From Molossus alvarezi (Eukaryota; Chordata; Mammalia; Chiroptera; Molossidae), in the NCBI GenBank assembly GCA_037176705.1, contig CM073907.1:10881001-10945000 (forward strand): DNA of 64,000 bases. The letters are read 5' to 3'. Positions 1-10,886 of the stretch are shown here, piece by piece. Numbering within the stretch: position 1 is the stretch's first letter; every line of letters begins with the position of its first letter. The notes under the pieces are model-generated. The model had not been told where the DNA came from. It did no database searches and saw only the letters and a list, made by a program, of their open reading frames with translations. The translations under genes were made by a program, and so were the position numbers.

Positions 1-91
1 GCCCTCCTTCTCTGTGGGCACGGCTAATATTTTTTTCATGATTTAAAACTTAAAGAGCATATGAGTCCGAAAAAAACAAAAGGGGGGAAAC
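1..91 (+). mobile_element. 3' end of an endogenous retrovirus, with polypurine tract
   Basis: A purine run (aaaaggggggaaa, about 78-90) lies directly before a TG that opens a 550-bp LTR-like sequence. This is the order expected at the 3' end of a provirus: end of the internal region, polypurine tract, 3' LTR. The bases before the tract carry no open frame that I recognise. The rest of the provirus, if present, lies upstream of the window. Confidence 0.6.
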
Positions 92-658
92 TGTAAGAAT
101 ATCTGAAGGATCAGTGAGAACCCCAGAAAAATCACATCTCAGCCTTGGAACCTGCATGCTTAATAAGGGGCAGTTGATTCAAGAGGGAAAATACAAACCC
201 GGGTGCCAGGGGGTCCTGTGAGTTTGTATTTTCTCCAAATGGGAGGAAGGTGGGAGCAGAGGGTCTCATTGGTCTCCTGGGGCGGTGACCTCATGACCAC
301 TCTTGTTTCCTACCCTGATGTCACCCATGTGGTGGCAGAGGGGAACCTTGCTGGTATCCTTCGAGCAGAGAGGAGAAAGCTGACCAAGGGAACGTGAATA
401 GGAATCACGATGACCTTGGCCCCTGACACTTGACCTAAGCTGTGCTTGTCCCAGAGGAATGAGCTAGAAGGAACGGCAGGTTAACCCCAAGGCTCACCCC
501 ACTTCCGGAAGGAGTTAATTTTGCAGACTTCTGAGGCACCACCTGACTTGCTATCCGTGTTTGCAGTCCTGATCTGCAGAATAAATCCTTGCCAAGCTTC
601 TGCTAATACTCAGAGGCCTAGGGTGAGGATGCCCTCTGCTTTCTGAGGGTCATAAACA
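92..658 (+). mobile_element. ERV LTR (class I-like), 3' LTR
   Basis: Begins TGTAAG after the polypurine tract, has an AATAAA polyadenylation signal at 580-585 and can be closed at ...AAACA at 658, giving TG...CA ends and about 567 bp. That size and a C-rich, low-AT body fit a gammaretrovirus-like LTR. The 3' edge is a guess from the CA dinucleotide; no target-site duplication can be checked because the 5' side is outside the window. It does not resemble the two LTRs at 37.6 and 57.0 kb. Confidence 0.55.
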
Positions 659-998
659 TGTCTAAGTCTCATCCTTGCAGATGGGATTGAGGAGACAACA
701 CATCTCTCCCGCCTGAATGAGACAGAGGTGTGAACCTGGGCCAGGAGGACATGCTCAGCCTCACTCGGGGTGGCCCCAGCGTCTCCAAACCCCTTGCCGT
801 AGGCCCTCGGGTGAGCAGATCAACCCACACCGGGCATCTCCCAAAAGCCCGTGAATCCACACTGGTAGGAAGTCTTTACAAATCAAATGGTCCTAGCCAT
901 CCTCAGCCCTCCCATCTTCATTATCCTTCAGCATTTATAAAAGTCATTGTCAAACTCTAAGGTACATTCTTCCTTCTCAGATAGCCTTGGGTGTACCG

Positions 999-1003
<5 letters not shown>
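659..1003. other. Unassigned sequence
   Basis: No repeat family, RNA gene or credible coding frame recognised. Short open frames on both strands have no family resemblance. Confidence 0.5.

Positions 1004-1038
<35 letters not shown>
1004..1038. repeat. (CA)n microsatellite
   Basis: About 17 uninterrupted AC units. Confidence 0.97.
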
Positions 1039-1043
<5 letters not shown>

Positions 1044-1124
1044 TAACATTTCTGGTATATTCACACATTTGAAAGAGCCTTCAGTTAAATGTCTACAATA
1101 GCCTTGCAGTGAAAACATTACATA

Positions 1125-1405
1125 AGAATAATTCTTGTCCATTTTCTAGGTGAATGAACCGGAGCTGGAAATTTACTTGACTTGCCCACAGCCTCAGACC
1201 GAAGCCTCCTGCCCAAGAGTTGATGATCTTCACGTCGACAGAAATTCGTTCCCATCCGTATCTTAGCTGCTCCTGTGTATAACAGGATCTCACTGTGGGA
1301 GCTGGGCAGGAATGAGTAGATGAGTTAAATCGGGGTGACTTGGGAGAGTTCCATTTCCTTATCCATGAATTTAGGAGGTTAGACCAGATGATCTTTGGGT
1401 CCCCC
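1125..1405. mobile_element. MIR-like relics (weak)
   Basis: The stretch near 1165-1190 (acttgacttgcccaca) resembles the MIR core read antisense, and 1350-1400 (taggaggttagaccagatg) resembles the tail of a MIR-type SINE read sense. Both are heavily diverged and the boundaries are approximate. Confidence 0.35.
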
Positions 1406-1977
1406 TGACACACGTTTTTAATTCTTTTTTTAAATTTATTTAATTAATTAATTTATTTTTGTTACAGATGTTTCTTCTTTCCTCCCACTGACTCCCCCCT
1501 CCCCCCGCTGCCCTGTCCCCAGCTTTGTTGTCCATGTCCACTGTTCATGCACACATGCATATAAGTTCTGTGGTTTATCTCTCCCCCACCACCCCCTCTT
1601 CTGGGGATTGTCAGTTTGTACCCCACTTCCACGTCTCTGGGAGTACCTCATTTCTCAGACTGTTATGTTCATTATATTCCACAGATAAGTGAGATCATAT
1701 GATACTTGTCTTTCTCTGTTTGGTTTGTTTCATTTAGGATAATACTTTCCAGGTCCCTCCATGTCGTCTCAAAGGATAAGAGATCTTCTTTCTTACAGCT
1801 GCATAGTACTCCATCGTGTATATGTACTACAGCTTTTTTATCCATTCGTCTACTGATGGGCATTTGGGCTGTTTCTAGATGTTAGCTATTGTAAATAGTG
1901 CTGCTATGAACATGGGGGTACATATATTCTTTCTGATTGGTGTTTCAGGCTTCTTAGGGTATATTTCTAGAAGTGGG

Positions 1978-2248
1978 CCCTGGCCGGTTTGGTTCAGCGG
2001 TTAGAGCGTCAGCCTGCGGTCCTGAGAGACCCGGGTTCGGTTCCCGCTAAGGGCGCGTACCTCGGTTGCAGTTTGTCCCTGGCCCTGGTTGGTTGTGCGG
2101 GTGGCAACCACTCGATGTGTCCCTTTCACGTCGATGTTTCTCTCTCTCTCTCTCTGTTCCTCTCTCTCCCTCCCACTCTACTTGAACAAAAAAAATGGAA
2201 AAATTTCCTCAGGTGAGGATAAAAAAAAATAAAATTAAAAAAAAAAAA
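1978..2248 (+). mobile_element. Ves-type SINE (long subtype) inside L1
   Basis: Head ccctggccggtttggttcag with A-box-like tRNA sequence, B box gacccgggttcggttcc, then the long-subtype body, a CT tract, the motif cctcaggtgaggat and an A-rich tail. The 10-mer tagaagtggg flanks it at 1968-1977 and 2249-2258 and is continuous L1 sequence when the SINE is removed. This dates the SINE after the L1. Confidence 0.96.
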
Positions 2249-2261
2249 TAGAAGTGGGATC

Positions 2262-2622
2262 ACTGGGTCAAATGGAAGTTTAATTTTTAATTTTTTGAGG
2301 TAACACCATATTGTTTTCCATAGTGGCTGCACCAGTCTGCATTCCCACCAGCAGTGTACTAGAGTCCCCTTTTCTCCACACCCTCGCCAACACTTGTTGT
2401 TTGATGATTTGTTGATGGCGGCCATTCTGACAGGTGTGAGGTGATACCTCATTGTTGTTTTAATTTGCATCTCTCTGATGATTAGTGATGTTGAGCATTT
2501 CTTCATATGTCCCTTAGCCATTTGTATGTCCTGTTTGGAGAGGTGTCTATTTAGGTCCTCTGCCCATTTTTTAATTGGTTTCTTTGTCTTCCTTTTGTTG
2601 AGTTGCATGAGCACTCTATATA
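2262..2622 (-). pseudogene. L1 ORF2 C-terminal fragment
   Basis: The minus strand encodes about 120 residues of the C-terminal part of the L1 ORF2 reverse transcriptase/endonuclease protein. It shows the cysteine/histidine cluster ([18 protein letters not shown]) and then PFDPVIPLL. The frame is broken downstream by the SINE at 1978-2248, and the catalytic domains are missing because of 5' truncation, so it is a dead remnant. The real ORF2 stop lies past the SINE, towards 1700. Confidence 0.85.
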
Positions 2623-2635
2623 TTTTTAATTCTTT

Positions 2636-3384
2636 CAAAGGCCACAACCAAGAGTCAGGTCCCTGGCCAGGGCCAGGCTCTTCTACCCAGGCAGAATTTG
2701 AGGGCAAAGAAGAAAATGAGACAGTATTCCAGAGGCGCCATGTTGGACAGACTCTGGAGAAAGACCAGACACGCCATGGACTCTCTCACACTTAGAGAAA
2801 ATGCATGAAAAACATTCAGTGTTTTCTCTGCGCATCCAGTGGAAAATGTGTCACTGGGACTCCACTATCCTGAGTGGCACATGGTATTTAACTTCATCAT
2901 AGGCTCTCTCAGCAAACACTTAGGACGCATCCATCACCTGCATACAAGGCCCTGGGGGTGTGGCAGCGTTGAAGGTATTTAGCTGATGCCTAAGAAAGGT
3001 AAATAATTGTCAGGGTGTGTTTATCTGAAAGCTCTGGTAGAACACTTAGGTGGTGTTTTGAATTTTCAAAAGAATTGCTTTAAAAAAAAAAAAAAAAGAA
3101 ATAAAAACAATGCTTAGTATTCTTCAGAGGGAAAGACCTTGAGAAGTACATTCTTTGTTGCTAACCCAGGAAAAAGGATTCTACTCTTTGTGTGATGGTG
3201 TTGGCTAGTGCTTATATTGAGAAGGTGGAAAAGTTTAACTCCTAATCAGTGTCATTTCTTTCAAAAGCTGATGTCAAAACACACTTTTTTTTATCATTAG
3301 GGATAGAAATTGAATAACAGGTATACTCTAAACTGTGTTAGGAACAAAATAATGAAGGTCAATACCATTACTAAGTGTTAACAT
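2636..3384. other. Unassigned AT-rich sequence
   Basis: Non-repetitive as far as I can see. It contains a pure A run near 3081-3096 that may be the remains of a retroposon tail. Confidence 0.45.
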
Positions 3385-3555
3385 GGTATTAATTTTATAT
3401 TTTAAATGGATTTATTGAAACGTAATTCATACTGTAAAATTTACCCATTGCAAGTAGACAGTTCAATGGTGTTAATATATTCATAGGGTTGTGCAACTAT
3501 TCAGCATGATCTAATTTTAGAACATTTCATTGCCCCAAAAAGAAACCCGGTACCT

Positions 3556-3745
3556 CCCGGCCAGTGTGGCTCAGTGGTTGAGTATCAACCCAGGCACCAA
3601 GAGATCACTGGATTCCTGGTCAGGGTACATGCCCAGTGGGGGGCATGCAGGAGGCAGCCAATTGATGTTCTCTCTCATCAATGTTTCTGTCTCTCCCTCT
3701 CCCTTCCTCTCTCTCTAAAATCAATAAAGACAAAATAAATTTTTA
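3556..3745 (+). mobile_element. Ves-type SINE (short subtype)
   Basis: Starts cccggccagtgtggctcagt and ends in taaaatcaataaag plus an A-rich tail. Its flanks are imperfect copies of the L1 target: aaagaaacccggtacct before, aaagaaacgctgtaccc after (3539-3555 and about 3748-3764). Four mismatches in 17 suggest a moderately old insertion. Confidence 0.93.
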
Positions 3746-4413
3746 AAAAAGAAACGCTGTACCCCCTAACAGTCACTTCCACTTTCACCACCCCCAGCCC
3801 TAGGCAAACACTAATCTACTTTGTCTTTATAGATTTGTGTATTCTCAGCATTTTCTATAAATGGGATCAGATGCCTGTGTTCTTTTGTGAATGGCTTCTT
3901 GGACTCAATGTTTTCAGGGTTTATCCATGTGGTAGTATATATTAGTACTTTCCTTTTATGGCAGAAAACTATTCACATTCTATGTATCCATTCACGAGTT
4001 GATACACACTTGGATTTTCCCCTTCACTTTTTAGCTCTTATGAATAATGTCGCCCTGGACATTTATGCACAAGATTTTATGTGGATGGACTTTCATTTCT
4101 CTCGGGCAGACACCTAGGAATGGAATTGCTGGGTCATCTGCTAATTCTGTGTTTAACATTTTGAGAAACTGCCAGTTTTGCAAAGAGTCTGCATCATTTT
4201 ACATCCCAAGCAGCAGGTAGTGAGTTCAGGATCACAATTTCTGCCCATCCTCACTGCCACTCACTGTTGTCTGTCTTTTCGATTCGAGCCATCCAAGAAG
4301 ATACGAAGTGGTATCTCACTGTGGTTTGAATTGCGTTTAATTACACTGACTATCTTTTCATCTACTTATTGGTCATTATCTTTGGAGAAAAGTCTCTTTA
4401 GTCCTTTACTCGC

Positions 4414-4644
4414 TTTTTTTTTTTTTTTTTTAATCCTCGCCCGAGGACATTTTTCCATTTTTTGTTCAGATAGAGTGGGAGGGAGAGAGAGAGAGAGAAA
4501 CATCGACGTGAAAGGGACACATGGAGTGGTTGCCACCTGCATGACCCAAACTGCAACCGAGGTACATGCCCTTAGAGGGAACCGAACCCGGGTCTCTCTG
4601 GACCACAGGCGGACACTCTAACCCCTCAGCCAAACTGGCTAGGG
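4414..4644 (-). mobile_element. Ves-type SINE (long subtype), antisense
   Basis: T-rich tail complement, taatcctcgcccgaggac, GA-rich tract, B-box complement gaaccgaacccgggtc and head complement caaactggctaggg. Flanks cctttactc and tctttactc are the duplicated L1 target. Confidence 0.94.
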
Positions 4645-4667
4645 TCTTTACTCATTTTTTAAAAAAA

Positions 4668-4870
4668 TATGTTTTTATTGATTTGTTAGAGAGAGAGGAA
4701 GGGAGAGATAAAAACATTGATGTGAGAGGGAAATGTAGATTGGCTGCCTCCTGCACGCCCCCTACTGGGGATCAAGCCCACAACCCAGGCATGTGCCCTG
4801 ACCGGGAATCGAACCAGGACCTCTTAGTCCCTGGGACGATGTTCAACCACTGAGCCACATTAGCCTGGCC
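4668..4870 (-). mobile_element. Ves-type SINE (short subtype), antisense, with CTCF-like core
   Basis: Tail complement tttttattgatttgttagag, GA tract, body and head complement ccacattagcctggcc. Flanks tactcatttttta and taactcattttaaa are the same L1 site used by the preceding SINE, only about 25 bp away. The stretch gccccctactgg at 4757-4768 is a full match to the CTCF core on the minus strand. Confidence 0.93.
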
Positions 4871-5015
4871 CTTAACTCATTTTAAAGTAGGTTGTCTATT
4901 TGTTTTGCAGTCATGAGAATTTTTTATGGATTCCAAATACCAATCTCTTATCAAACATAGAATTAGCGACCACTTCCTCTCATTCTGTTACTTGTCTTTC
5001 CACTTTCTTAACAGC

Positions 5016-5572
5016 ATAGCACAGGGGAAAGTAAGACAAACATTTCAAATTATGGAGACCTGTCTGTAACTTCTGCATGGCTCACTTGCTATTTCAGAAT
5101 GACTCCTGTCTGTTGACTTTTGGTGTTCTAATACGAAAGTTATGAAGGCGAAGGATTTTATAAGGAAACAAAAATCTATATGAAAGGACTAATTTGTATG
5201 CATTCCCTGAGTTTTTATTGAGGTTTTCCTTGGCCGCTTTATTCCCCGTTGCGAAATGTAGCCAAGTTCCTGTTACAATTGTTTTCCAGGGGATATTATT
5301 ATAGGCAGAGAAGTTAAACAATGCATTACATGTTTACCATGGACTCAGTGTGGGAGCTTCCAATTTGTAGAATTTCAGGCTGTCAGTATAAATCAGGAAA
5401 GGGCTTCATTGGAGAGAAATGAGAGTAAAATTGATCAACAGAGAGCAGGCTAGAGACCAGGAAGGAAGACAGCGGGCCTCCTGTAGGGGAGCCCCAAAGA
5501 ACACATTCTTTGGGGAGTGACCACCCACGGGAACCAGCCAACAGCCTTGAGGATGGAATTCTTGACAGTACA
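5016..5572. other. Unassigned sequence
   Basis: No recognisable repeat or gene. Confidence 0.5.
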
Positions 5573-5715
5573 GTGTGTGTGTGCGTGTGTGTGCGTGTGT
5601 GTGTATGCAGGAAAAGACAGAGACAAAATGGATAGGGAGGGAGGAAAGGAGAGAGAGGGGGAGAGACAGAGATGGAGAGACAGCTGGGGAGAAGGAAGAG
5701 GAGAGGAAAAAGAGA
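5573..5715 (+). repeat. (TG)n followed by purine-rich tract
   Basis: Imperfect TG/CG repeat at 5573-5606, then about 100 bp in which nearly every + strand base is A or G (gagggagg/gagagaca units, about 5610-5710). Alternating purine-pyrimidine next to a homopurine tract favours Z-DNA and triplex structures respectively. Confidence 0.9.
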
Positions 5716-5858
5716 TATTATTCACCCCAAGATGTTTTTCAGTCTTAAAACCTCTTCAGTGAGCCCCGTCTCGGTAAACATACCTGTATGATGCCCAATT
5801 CTTTCCACCTTAAGGAATATAGGGGCTGCTTGTTCTTGGAATTGTACCTAGCATTTTT

Positions 5859-6103
5859 TATTTATTTATTTATGTTTATCCTCACCTGAGAACATTTTCC
5901 ATTTTTTGTTCAGATAGAGCAGGAGGGAGAGAGAGAGAAAACCATCAATTTGAAAGGGACACATCAAGTGACTGCCACCTGCACGACCATCCAGGGCCAG
6001 GGACAAACTGTAACCAAGGTACGTGCCCTTAGCAGGAACCGAACCCGGGTCTCTCTGGACTGCAGGCCGACACTCTAACTGCTGAGCCAAACCGGCCAGG
6101 GCG
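5859..6103 (-). mobile_element. Ves-type SINE (long subtype), antisense
   Basis: Complete antisense copy from T/A-rich tail to head complement gagccaaaccggccaggg. Flanked by tacctagcattttt (5845-5858) and tatctagcattttt (6104-6117), a 14-bp duplication with one change. Confidence 0.95.
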
Positions 6104-6117
6104 TATCTAGCATTTTT

Positions 6118-6854
6118 GAAGGAGGCCTTGGCTCTGCCCTCTGCTTAAAGCTCTCTCCCACACACGTGTGAGCCTTGTGTGCACCCTGGGTCCTTCGTTC
6201 CTTGCAAAAGGTCCTGATCCCTCTGGAAATTAAACTCCGTTGCAGTTTTTTGAACCTCGTACATTTAGTTCACGACAAAGGGGCCCTCGGAATGTTACAT
6301 CTAAAACTTGGTGTGGATTGGCACGAACATTTCAGGCCTTGGTGGGAACCCCCTCTCCTCCTGGGCAGCCGAGGAAGTCCTAGTTGTCAAGCCTGCTCTC
6401 CGTCCACCCTCAGCTGTGATCAACAAGAAAGGGTGGTTCTGCAGCAGTTCAGCTTCTGGGCACAAAGCATTTGCCCGCATTTCTGCAGCTCGTGGGCCCC
6501 GTGCTCTTCTCTTTGTTTCCTGTTTAATGCTACTGTTTGTCCATAAATATCCTTTATCTCCACGGTGTGCATATGAAATCCATACTCCTCACCAGCGTGT
6601 GTGGGCAAGGGAGAAAGAAGGGCCTGATAGGAGCCCCTAGCTTTGCCCAACCCTCCTCACGCTACGAATCGTAAAAATGCACTTAGTGAGAAGGAGCTGT
6701 GTTAGTTTCCATGCGGGCTAGTTTCCACGCCTCATCTCTAGGACACGGGTCTTGCTTATGCCTTCCAAGGGGTCAAGTAATCTGCCTGACGTCACATGCT
6801 CTGAGCTTGGGTTGGAACCCAGTGCATTTGATTCGGGAGCCTGGATGTTTTGGG
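6118..6854. other. Unassigned sequence
   Basis: Mixed composition, no recognisable repeat. Overlapping short frames near 6175-6640 have no protein family resemblance. Confidence 0.45.
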
Positions 6855-7110
6855 TTTTTTGTTTTTGTTTTTTTAATCTTCACTCAAGGATATTTTTCCA
6901 TTGATTTGCAGATAGAGTTTTGGAGGGGAGGGAGAGAGAGAGAGAAACATCGATGTGAAAGAGACACATTGATTGGTTGCCTCCCGTATGACCCTGACCA
7001 GGGCTGGGGATCGAAATGCAACTGAGGTACATGCCCTTGACTGGAATCGAACCCATGACTCTTTGGTCTGTGGGCCGACGCTCTAACCGCTGAGCCAAAC
7101 CAGCCAGGGC
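6855..7110 (-). mobile_element. Ves-type SINE, antisense
   Basis: T tail, taatcttcactcaaggat, GA tract, B-box complement ggaatcgaacccatgact and head complement gagccaaaccagccaggg. No clean target duplication found. Confidence 0.94.
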
Positions 7111-7204
7111 TGCTTTGGATTTTAAATTAAAAATACACAATTTGTGAAGAGTAGATGGTTTGTCTTTAATGTCCAAAACCCAAGTATTCCTTCCAAGGAA
7201 CAGG

Positions 7205-7390
7205 TTTGCAGAATTTCACAGTGATGGGGAGGCAGACGGCCTGGCTTGAACCCTGGTTCTACTTCTGGGACCTGGGCAACAACTGAACCTCACCGTCCTC
7301 ATCTGTAAAGTGGGCTTGGTGGCAACAATCATCTCTCTACCTACAAAGGTGGATCGGGGTCCATAAAATCATCTAAGAAGAACAGTAAGC
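7205..7390 (+). mobile_element. MIR
   Basis: Sense MIR: gcctggcttgaaccctggtt (tRNA-related part), acctgggcaacaactgaacc and the tail tcatctgtaaagtgggct. Old and diverged but clear in order. Confidence 0.8.
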
Positions 7391-8868
7391 AGGTAACTAC
7401 ATTTATCTACCATGCCTAAGATTTGCATATTCAACCAGAGGTGAGAGGTCAAGTTAAAGGAATACTTTTTCAGAAGTAAAATGAAATGAATCCATTTGAA
7501 ACCAGTAAAAACCCCCCACCCCCACCCTTTTAATGAGCTTTCCCAGCAGTTTATTAAGGACCTAGTTCATTCAAGGAATGGTCATAGAACCCTACCTTGG
7601 TGCCAAGCTCCGAGCGGGGTCCTGGGGATGTGACAGTGGACAGAACAGACGCCCTCCCCACGCCCCAGACTGCGGGGCTCCGTCTGGAGGGAAAGACGAA
7701 TTATCCAATCAGACCTGCGGTGGGTAGGAGCAGCCTCCTCCGGGCAAAACTACTGCAATAAATGCTTTTTCATCAAGGTACCTCTTGCCTAAAGGTTTAA
7801 AATACCTTCTCCAATTTATTCGAAAACGTGTTTTGTTTTTTTTTCTTTTGCCCAAGAAAGTATCGCCTGATGGAATAATCTGTTGCATATTTTCTTAAAT
7901 CTCTTCATCCGACACGTATGCAGAAGACTGTACGTTTACAGACATTTCTGTGATAACCCTGTGGACGTACCCGATTCTTGTTGGTTCCCATTACGAATGG
8001 CAGGTTTTAACTCACTGTTTCTCACACTTGAGATATTTAAGTAGTTTTTCAAATGAGATATCTTAAAATACCAACTGGAATCTTTTTTGGAGCAAAATGT
8101 CCCCTTAATGAGAATGTAGAATGTGGTCCTGAATGGAAGATGTTAGGATTTTATTTTTTTTTATGTTTGTTCGGTTTTTATTGAGCTATTAGAGAGTCTA
8201 ATGGGCCCTAACTTTTCCTTCTGGTTGACATTAGATTCCTGGAAGCTTTTCTGGAGCATTTCTCTGGACACTGTGCTCTCTGTCCTTCAAGATCGGCCCT
8301 TGGAGGGCTCGTGACAATGGGCTCTGCTCCAGGACCCTCTTTGACAGCAAGGGATGCTAAGAAAGTAAAACTGGTCAAACTGGATGTGATGGAGGGGCCC
8401 TTCAGCAACACAGGTGGCTCAAGACATGGGCTGATGTCTCTAGGGTGATGGGTCCCTTGTGCAGAAGACAAGTGATGGTTCGGGGAGGTGAGAGATGAGG
8501 GACAGGAGACCATCCACCAGGTGGCGGTGGGGCCAGACCCATCAAACTGCAGGTCCACCGTCTTGCCAGCGACTAAGGCCTCAACAAGCTTCCAAGTAAG
8601 AGAACAAAACAGCAGAAACAAACAAACCACTTACAGTTTAACCTCTGCCAAGAGAAGGCTCCTTGCTACCCAGGTCTGGTCCCTCTGTGACACATTTCAA
8701 GGGGACTTCAGTGCTGGCTCTTCATAAGTGTCAACGGCCAAGATGCTCAAAGTGTGTAACCCAGTTCCAGCTAGGAATAACGCAATGAAAAGAGATAGGG
8801 AATGAAAAAATGACACAGTGAAAAAATAAAATACTTTTATTTTTTATTTTATTCTATAGTAGATTAAA
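7391..8868. other. Unassigned sequence with one old-repeat-like block
   Basis: The stretch at about 7555-7700 (gtgccaagctccgagc, ctggggatgtgacagtgg) resembles the common old repeat built on tgtgccaggcactg and ctggggatacag, probably MIR or L2 related. The rest, including a 140-codon minus-strand frame at 8208-8630, has no family resemblance. Confidence 0.4.
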
Positions 8869-9086
8869 GTCTTAATTTTTTTTTCTTTATTGATTTTAGC
8901 AAGAGAGGAAGGGACAGGAAGAGAGAGATAGAAACATCAATGAGAGAGAACATCAATTGGCCGCCTCCTGCATGCCCCCCACTGGAGATCGAGCCCACAA
9001 CCTGGGCATGTGCCCTGACCAGGAATCGAACCGGCGACCTCTTGGTGCATGGGACAGCACTCAACCATCAGCCACACCAGCTGGGC
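8869..9086 (-). mobile_element. Ves-type SINE (short subtype), antisense
   Basis: Tail complement, ttattgattttagcaagag, body with tgccccccactgg, B-box complement and head complement ccacaccagctgggc. Confidence 0.94.
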
Positions 9087-10104
9087 TATCCCTAGTACCT
9101 TTAAATAGTTCCCTCTCCATCACTCCCTTTTAAATAAACCCATACACATGCACACATGCGTGCACACACACACACAGGTGCACACAGCCCTCTGGATGCT
9201 TTGCATTCTCTGCTATGTAAGCCCCGTCTCACATCCACTTCGAAGTTAGACTTCACAGGCCCTCCTTCCCCCTGACATCGTCATGACGATACGGACCTCG
9301 CACCCGCCTCCCCTCCTGTTCCCCAGCCGTCTGTAACCCACTGACTCACAGGCTTCCCCAGCATGTCTGTTTGGTGCCTGTTTGGATCATTTAGGTCTCA
9401 GGTCCGTCTGGCAATGACTGTCTTGTCTGGGCAGTGCATCCCATCGCTGTTAAACAATTCCAGTTAATGACAGCAACTTGTGTGCCTCAGAGAGACAGGG
9501 CCCACTTTGAGAGCGGTGACAGCTGGGAGGAGGCTTGGGACGCTGGTCAGAGGGCTTTGCGTTTCTTTTGGAAGCGAGTCTAGACCTTTCTCAGTGGGGT
9601 TGAGCCTGGGGTTTCAGAAGAAAACAGCAGGACCCCAGAGTCCCTTTGGAAAATATGGTCCCTTCTTCAATCCTGGTTAACTGATGACAAAACCCCAACA
9701 CAGCGTGGAGAACGGTTAGGGGTGCTACCTAGATGCTGCCTCCATCAGGTTGGCATCTCCATGGCTCTGGACAATGAAAGAGGAATTTTTCCTTTATTTC
9801 CCCTGTCCCACGAAGGGAGAGATGGACCAGCTTGTGGGAAATTGGCTGAGGGTGAATTTTTAAGGTCCCTTGTAGTGATGCCACCAAGGGGTGGCTTGCA
9901 GATGAGGCAGGGGGTAACCCTTTCAGAATGTGTATTCGCCCCCTCAAAACCCATCCCCACACAGAGAGCGCCGCTACGTAGCTCATCGAAGTGTGGTCCA
10001 GGCCACGCAGCATCAGCTTCTCCCGGGAGTTGATCAGAACTGTAGGATCACAGAACTGGCAACCCCTCCGGACCAGAATCGGCATCTTAACAAGATCTGC
10101 AGAA
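9087..10104. other. Unassigned sequence with short CA repeat
   Basis: Interrupted CA/GCACA repeat at about 9142-9187. The remainder is of mixed composition with no recognised family. Confidence 0.45.
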
Positions 10105-10318
10105 AGGCATGTTGCTCAGTGGTTAGAGCATCGGCCCAGGGACCAGAGTCACGGGTTTGATTCCTGTCAAGGGCACATACCTCTGTCCCCGGTCCTGGTC
10201 CGGGTCGTGCAGGAGGCAACCAATTGATGCATCTCTCTCACATCGATGTCTCTCTCTCTCCCCATGACTCTGTCTGAAGATAAATGGGAAAAAAAGTATC
10301 CTCAGGTGAGGATTAAAA
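10105..10318 (+). mobile_element. Ves-type SINE, 5' end damaged
   Basis: Begins within the head (gttgctcagtggttagagc), then B box cacgggtttgattcctgtc, the long-subtype body, cctcaggtgaggatt and an A-rich end. The usual ccctggccgg start is missing. Confidence 0.9.
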
Positions 10319-10470
10319 ACTACACTAAAATAAAATCAGAGAAGCCTGCTGCGACTCCGGGGTTCTACCCCGGCTGCGTGTCAGCAACCTTTCAGAAGGA
10401 TTCAGGACCCTGGCCCCTTCTTGCAGCGACATGTAGGCGAAGAACTGCTGATTTTAAAGGCCAACGGCTC

Positions 10471-10690
10471 GCCCTGGTCGGTTTGGCTCAGCGGTTAGAG
10501 TGTCGGCCCGCAGGCCAGAGAGACCTGGATTCGGTTCCCGCTAAGGGCTTGTACCTTAGTTGCAGTTTGTCCCCGGCCCCAGTTGGGGTCGTGTGGGTGG
10601 CAGCCAGTCGATGTGTCTCTCTCACATCGATGTTTCTCTCTCTCTCTTCCTCCCCCTCTCCCTCCTTCTCTAGCTGAAGATAAATGCAAA
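10471..10690 (+). mobile_element. Ves-type SINE, plus arm of an inverted pair
   Basis: Head gccctggtcggtttggctca, B box cctggattcggttcccgct, CT tract, then gctgaagataaatgcaaaaa where it meets an antisense copy. Its normal 3' motif (tcctcaggtgagga) is absent. Confidence 0.94.
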
Positions 10691-10871
10691 AAAAGAGAGA
10701 GAGAGAGAAACATCTATGTGAAAGGGACACATTGAGTGGTTGCCACCCGCCATGACCCAACCAGGACCAGGGACAAACTGCAACGGAGGTACATGCCCTT
10801 AGTGGGAACCAAACCCGGGTCTCTCTGTACCGCAGGCCGATGCTCTAACCACTGAGCCAAACCGGCCAAGG
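10691..10871 (-). mobile_element. Ves-type SINE, minus arm of an inverted pair
   Basis: Antisense copy starting in the GA tract and ending with head complement gagccaaaccggccaagg. It also lacks the 3' motif, so the two SINEs are joined tail to tail through their CT/GA tracts. No target duplication separates them. Confidence 0.93.
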
Positions 10872-10886
10872 TGGGAAACACCTCTT

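Larger units (their letters stand above)
1428..2622 (-). mobile_element. LINE-1, 5'-truncated, flanked by 13-bp duplication
   Basis: Antisense L1 running from its 3' tail (AT-rich, about 1428-1460) through the end of ORF2. Recognisable blocks include the region around 1790-1930 (catagtactccatcgtgta, atgaacatgggggtac) and 2290-2600 (gtggctgcaccagtctgcat). The 13-mer tttttaattcttt occurs at 1415-1427 and again at 2623-2635, the target-site duplication of a 5'-truncated insertion. A SINE at 1978-2248 sits inside it, so the L1 is the older event. Its low divergence suggests a fairly recent L1. Confidence 0.9.
3385..5015 (-). mobile_element. Old LINE-1 (L1M-type), split by three SINEs
   Basis: Antisense L1 3' half in four pieces: 3385-3555, 3764-4413, 4645-4667 and 4871-5015. 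Diagnostic stretches are tttattgaaacgtaattcat (3412), gttgtgcaactattcagc (3488), aggaatggaattgctgggtc (4117) and the block around 4915-5010. It is clearly more diverged than the L1 at 1.4-2.6 kb. SINEs at 3556, 4414 and 4668 interrupt it. Confidence 0.88.

Noticed and set aside
2041..2110. tRNA gene
   Set aside because: A and B boxes belong to SINE heads; no cloverleaf, anticodon arm or acceptor stem is complete. The same holds for every SINE here.
1989..2216. Many short frames beginning with MAQRLERRPA-like or MAQWLS-like peptides
   Set aside because: They are translations of SINE heads and recur at every copy.
5573..5606. CRISPR-like or minisatellite repeat
   Set aside because: Plain TG microsatellite with CG substitutions.
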